Source: PALSA-1003 sp963791945 (lineage in GTDB: Bacteria > Pseudomonadota > Gammaproteobacteria > Burkholderiales > Casimicrobiaceae). Taken from it: DNA of 64,000 bases. Made by a program: the position numbers and the translations under genes. The stretch is from the NCBI GenBank assembly GCA_963791945.1, contig CAWBUD010000002.1:2914001-2978000 (forward strand), given 5' to 3'. The stretch's first letter is position 1, and each line of letters opens with the position of its first letter. Below the pieces are notes generated by a model. That model was not told where the DNA came from and did not search any database. It was given only the letters and a program-made list of their open reading frames with translations. Shown here piece after piece: positions 60,686 through 64,000 of this stretch.

Positions 60686-63600
60686 TCAGTGCAAGGCGAA
60701 CGCCGCTCGAAACGCAGCCTCCAGGTCCGCGCTGCGCAAGTTGCCTTCCGTCACGCTGACGATGTCAGGCACCTCGATGCGCGGCAACCCGCGCCCTGTC
60801 AGCCCGTCGTTGAGGTGCGGAAGGTCGCTCTTCAAGAGTGCGGCGAACTCGTCCGAGATCTTCGCGAGCTCGGCCTGCAGGACATCGATCCGGGCGAGCT
60901 GGTACGCGGTCGGACCGCCTTCCCAGGACATGATCGCGCCGTAGAGAAGGTCGGTATGCTCTCGCAGCCGCTCTTCTCCGGTGATCGCACCGCCTTCCGT
61001 GGTGGCGACAATGCGTTTGCGAATCGTGTCGGTCTTCGCATCCGCATCGAGGAGATCCCTGCGCAACGCATCGTTCTCGGCAAGCGCACCCGCCCGCGCC
61101 TGCAAAGCTTCGTGCGCGATATTCAGGCGCCGCACGAGCCCGGTCATCTCTCCGAACAACGCGCTCACGCGCATTGCCGCTTCGAATTGCGCCTGCCGAT
61201 CCGCCACGGTGAACTTTGCCCGCCGGTCCAGACCGATGGCGAGGGACGTTTCGTAGACCTTGTCGCCCTTGGTCAGGCGCACCGTGTAGGTCCCGGGAGG
61301 ATAGCGTGGCCCCCGGGTCGAGCGTTGCGCGAGCTGCGCTGCTGGCGGGACCACCGGAGGCTTTGCCCGCATCAACCACGTCACGCGGTTGAGGCCTCGA
61401 TGCTTGCCCGCCGGAATCGAGTCGAGCAGCTTGCTTGCCGAGTCGAAGATCTCGAGCTTGAGCAGTCCGAATAGGTGCCGCTGGCGCTGGTAGTAGGTGA
61501 TGACCGCACCGTCGGATGGATTCGCCCCCGTGAATTTCGCATCGCCCTCGGCCCAGCCACCGTCGGCTGTGATCCGCTGCTGAACCGGTCGCGCCGCGAC
61601 GAACGCAACCTCATGATCGAGCGCGCCCGACGTCAGATGGCGCAGCGGCGTGATGTCGTCGACGATCCAGATGCCGCGGCCATGCGTCGCAAGCACGAGA
61701 TCGCTGTCGCGGGTCTGCAGCGCGATATCGCGCACCGCGACCGCAGGAAAGTTCGCGGGCCTGAATTCCACCCATTCGCTCCCGCGATTGGTGGAGATCC
61801 ACAGGCCTAGCTCGGTACCGACGAACAGGAGATCAGGACTGACGAAGTCTTCTCTCACGACGTGAACGTAGCCGCGCAATCCGTTCGCGGCGCCGGCGAT
61901 CCGCTGCCAGGTCGCACCGAAATCGGCGGTACGAAAGACATACGGCTGCATGTCGCCGAACGTGTGGCGGTCGACCGCAATGTACGCGGTCGCGGGGTCG
62001 AAACGGCTCGCCTCGACCCACGATATCCAGCTTCCGGCGATCACGCCCGGCAGAGTGCCGCCAACGTTCTTCCAGCTTCGGCCGCCGTCGCGGGTAAGCT
62101 GCACGTTGCCGTCGTCCGTGCCGACCCAGATCACCTGCGCGTCCCTCGGCGACTCGCAGATCGAGTAGATCGTCGTGTGCATTTCGGCAGCCGAGTTGTC
62201 GACCGTGATGCCGCCCGACTGCTCCTGTTTCTGTTTCTCGAGATCGTTCGTCGTGAGATCCGGCGAAATGCGCTCCCAGCTCTGACCCTGGTCGCGCGAC
62301 CGGAACAGGAACTGAGCACCGGTGTAGAGCGTGCCTTTCTCGTTGGGGGACAGACGCAGCGGCGTGTTCCAGTTGAAGCGCAGCTTCTCCCCCGACCCCG
62401 CCTTGGGCTGGATGTCGCGGGTCTCGTGCGTTCTGCGGTTCGCGCGTCCGATATAGCCGCCCTGACACTCGCCGTAGAGATACTCCGGGTCCACGGGATC
62501 GGCAAACGTCCAGAAGCCGTCGCAACCGAAGAAAGCCTCCCAGCGGCTGTTCGTGATGCCTCCGGGATACGCGGAATCGCCGACAAAGACGGCGTTGTCC
62601 TGCAGACCACCGTACACCTGGTAGGGGTCGCCATCGTCGACGCTCACGTGATAGAACTGGGAGACGGGGAGGTTGTCGCTCTTCCACCAGCGATTGCCGC
62701 CGTCGAACGAGATCCATAGTCCGCCGTCGTCCCCGCCGATGACGTGCATGGGGTTCTTCGGGTTGATCCACAGGTCGTGCCAGTCGCCGTGGGCGCCCTC
62801 GCTCGTGGCGGCGAAGCTCTTGCCGCCGTCGGTCGAGACGATCAGGTTGTAATCGGTCTTGAAGACGCGGTCAGGCGTCGTCGGATCGACGATGAGATTG
62901 GCGAAGTAGAACGGGCGCCATACCATCGCCTGGCTGCGATCGCGCTCCTCGAAAGTCGCGCCGCCGTCGTCGGAGACGAACAACGCGCTGCGCGTCCCTT
63001 CGATGACGACGTAGACGCGCTTCGAGTCGGAAGGCGCCACCGCGATCGCCGAACGCCCCCACGGCTTGGGAGGCAATCCCTTGGCCGTTGCGGCGTCGAG
63101 ACTGCGCCACGATCGTCCGCCGTCGTCGGTTACAAACAGTCCGCTGCCGCTCGCCGCGTCGGCCGACGCTCCGCCCGAGCGAAAAGTCCAGCCCTGGCGG
63201 CGAAAGTCCCATAGCGCGGCGAAGATGCGCTCCGGCTTCTTCGGATCCATGGCGATCGACGAGCAGCCGGTCGACAGGTTGTCGCCTTTCAGGATCAGCG
63301 TCCAAGACTGCCCGCCGTCAACGGTCTTGTAGAGCCCGCGATCGGCCGAGTCGCTCCAGAGCTTGCCCGGTACGCAGGCATAGACTACGTCGCCATCGAC
63401 GGGGTGCACGATGATCTTGGCGATGCGCTCCGATTCCGGGAGACCCATGCGGACCCACGTGTCGCCTCGGTCGGTGGACTTGTAGATGCCGTCGCCGATC
63501 GAAACCGAGTTGCGGGTCCATGCCTCTCCGGTGCCGACCCAGACGACGTCGGGCCGCGACGGGTCCAGCGCGACGGCGCCGATCGACTGCACCGGCTGAC

Positions 63601-63877
63601 GGTCGAACACGGGCTTGAACGTCGTGCCGCCGTCGAGCGAACGCCAGACGCCGCCGCTCGCGGACCCTACGTAAAGCGTCACTTTGCCGTCGGGCTCGAC
63701 TCTTCCGGACAGCGCCGCGATCCGGCCGCTCATCGTGGCCGAGCCGATGTTGCGTATGCCCAGACCCGAGACCGTCGCACGGTCGACGGGACCGGTGACG
63801 TCGGCTGCGGACGCAACCGCGGCGACCCACACCGGCAGGAGCCCCGCGAAGACGCGCACAACGAGGCATGCGCTCAT
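60686..63877 (-). CDS. Exported BNR/Asp-box repeat protein (glycosyl-hydrolase/sortilin-like)
   Basis: A 1063-residue protein with a signal peptide (VFAGLLPVWVAAVASAAD). Residues 35-740 are about ten beta-propeller repeats with Asp-box motifs such as SLDGGTTFKPV, STDRGDTWVRM, TDDGGRSWRSL and TRDGGRSWKNV, as in sialidases and the Vps10/sortilin family. The C-terminal part (about 830-1060) is helical with a fibronectin-like start (PPGTYTVRLTKGDKVYETSL). No sialidase catalytic set is evident, so enzymatic activity is doubtful; this group is often annotated as glycosyl hydrolase. Its ATG overlaps the stop of the gene upstream (ATGA at 63874-63877). Confidence 0.9.
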   Translation of the reverse strand: MSACLVVRVFAGLLPVWVAAVASAADVTGPVDRATVSGLGIRNIGSATMSGRIAALSGRVEPDGKVTLYVGSASGGVWRSLDGGTTFKPVFDRQPVQSIGAVALDPSRPDVVWVGTGEAWTRNSVSIGDGIYKSTDRGDTWVRMGLPESERIAKIIVHPVDGDVVYACVPGKLWSDSADRGLYKTVDGGQSWTLILKGDNLSTGCSSIAMDPKKPERIFAALWDFRRQGWTFRSGGASADAASGSGLFVTDDGGRSWRSLDAATAKGLPPKPWGRSAIAVAPSDSKRVYVVIEGTRSALFVSDDGGATFEERDRSQAMVWRPFYFANLIVDPTTPDRVFKTDYNLIVSTDGGKSFAATSEGAHGDWHDLWINPKNPMHVIGGDDGGLWISFDGGNRWWKSDNLPVSQFYHVSVDDGDPYQVYGGLQDNAVFVGDSAYPGGITNSRWEAFFGCDGFWTFADPVDPEYLYGECQGGYIGRANRRTHETRDIQPKAGSGEKLRFNWNTPLRLSPNEKGTLYTGAQFLFRSRDQGQSWERISPDLTTNDLEKQKQEQSGGITVDNSAAEMHTTIYSICESPRDAQVIWVGTDDGNVQLTRDGGRSWKNVGGTLPGVIAGSWISWVEASRFDPATAYIAVDRHTFGDMQPYVFRTADFGATWQRIAGAANGLRGYVHVVREDFVSPDLLFVGTELGLWISTNRGSEWVEFRPANFPAVAVRDIALQTRDSDLVLATHGRGIWIVDDITPLRHLTSGALDHEVAFVAARPVQQRITADGGWAEGDAKFTGANPSDGAVITYYQRQRHLFGLLKLEIFDSASKLLDSIPAGKHRGLNRVTWLMRAKPPVVPPAAQLAQRSTRGPRYPPGTYTVRLTKGDKVYETSLAIGLDRRAKFTVADRQAQFEAAMRVSALFGEMTGLVRRLNIAHEALQARAGALAENDALRRDLLDADAKTDTIRKRIVATTEGGAITGEERLREHTDLLYGAIMSWEGGPTAYQLARIDVLQAELAKISDEFAALLKSDLPHLNDGLTGRGLPRIEVPDIVSVTEGNLRSADLEAAFRAAFALH

Positions 63878-64000
63878 TTCGCCGGCGCGGGAAACTCGAA
63901 CAGCGCGTCGCTCATGACGACGTTCGCTTCCACTTTCTCGAAGGTGATCTTCCGGTTCTTGGTCCCGCCCCTCGGTCCCGAATCGATCGAGAACGGAAAG
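63874..64000 (-). CDS. C-terminal end of an unidentified gene upstream of the BNR gene
   Basis: The last 41 codons of a minus-strand gene whose start lies beyond the window: FPFSIDSGPRGGTKNRKITF then EKVEANVVMSDALFEFPAPA. The text has the look of the closing strands of an outer-membrane lipoprotein-sorting or similar periplasmic protein. Too little is present for a firm call. Its TGA overlaps the ATG of the BNR gene, so they share an operon. Confidence 0.6.
   Translation of the reverse strand, partial: FPFSIDSGPRGGTKNRKITFEKVEANVVMSDALFEFPAPAK

Overview
The window reads as a piece of a GC-rich proteobacterial chromosome, most likely a betaproteobacterium that can respire nitrate. The reasons are the narK-narK-narGHJI order with a parvulin gene after narI, the ECF42/DGPF pair, the Mpl and MerR-TPR/Ku/LigD genes, and codon use dominated by G or C at third positions. 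This placement is an inference from gene content; there is no rRNA or tRNA in the window to confirm it.

Layout. (1) Positions 1-10122 hold one plus-strand nitrate respiration operon: the end of a first NarK transporter, a second NarK, narG, narH, narJ, narI and a PpiC-type isomerase. Nitrate enters through the NarK proteins and is reduced by membrane-bound NarGHI, which NarJ helps to assemble. (2) Positions 10234-20083 are mostly minus-strand housekeeping genes: a 5'-nucleotidase, a secreted protein, an ornithine aminotransferase, an amino-acid binding protein, a YqiA esterase, and a tight MFS / TPR-glycosyltransferase / mpl operon. (3) Positions 20083-32011 carry a prolyl oligopeptidase, a two-component system resembling the proteobacterial dedicated-sortase regulators, an aminotransferase, and a binding-protein gene cut short and joined to an inverted Crp/Fnr fragment. 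They also carry a Rieske oxygenase behind an unusual formyltransferase-ACT fusion, and several small enzymes. (4) Positions 32018-37245 form a non-homologous end-joining block (MerR-TPR protein, Ku, LigD) with a divergent DUF72 gene.

(5) Positions 37366-38759 are a decayed insertion element bounded by 31-bp inverted repeats. It contains an IS1595-type transposase remnant and passenger-like genes. (6) Positions 38872-49727 hold a MocR-type regulator with an apparent frameshift, a PEBP protein, YceI, phhB-asnS, the DGPF/ECF42 pair, an OPT transporter, and a sulfite-oxidase-like protein with a flavin reductase. (7) Positions 49869-58573 carry a broken membrane-protein gene, a Tat-exported dienelactone hydrolase, a TPR lipoprotein and an ABC exporter. 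They also hold a three-gene set of a secreted protein, a CsgG-like protein and a Ser/Thr kinase with a large extracytoplasmic half, and a 51-residue lipoprotein with its own terminator. (8) The rest is minus strand: a methyltransferase, an AlaX editing protein, a GNAT enzyme, a 1063-residue BNR-repeat protein and the end of one more gene.

The best candidates for something not yet described are the kinase/CsgG-like set (54368-58349) and the formyltransferase-ACT fusion paired with a Rieske oxygenase (27944-30206).
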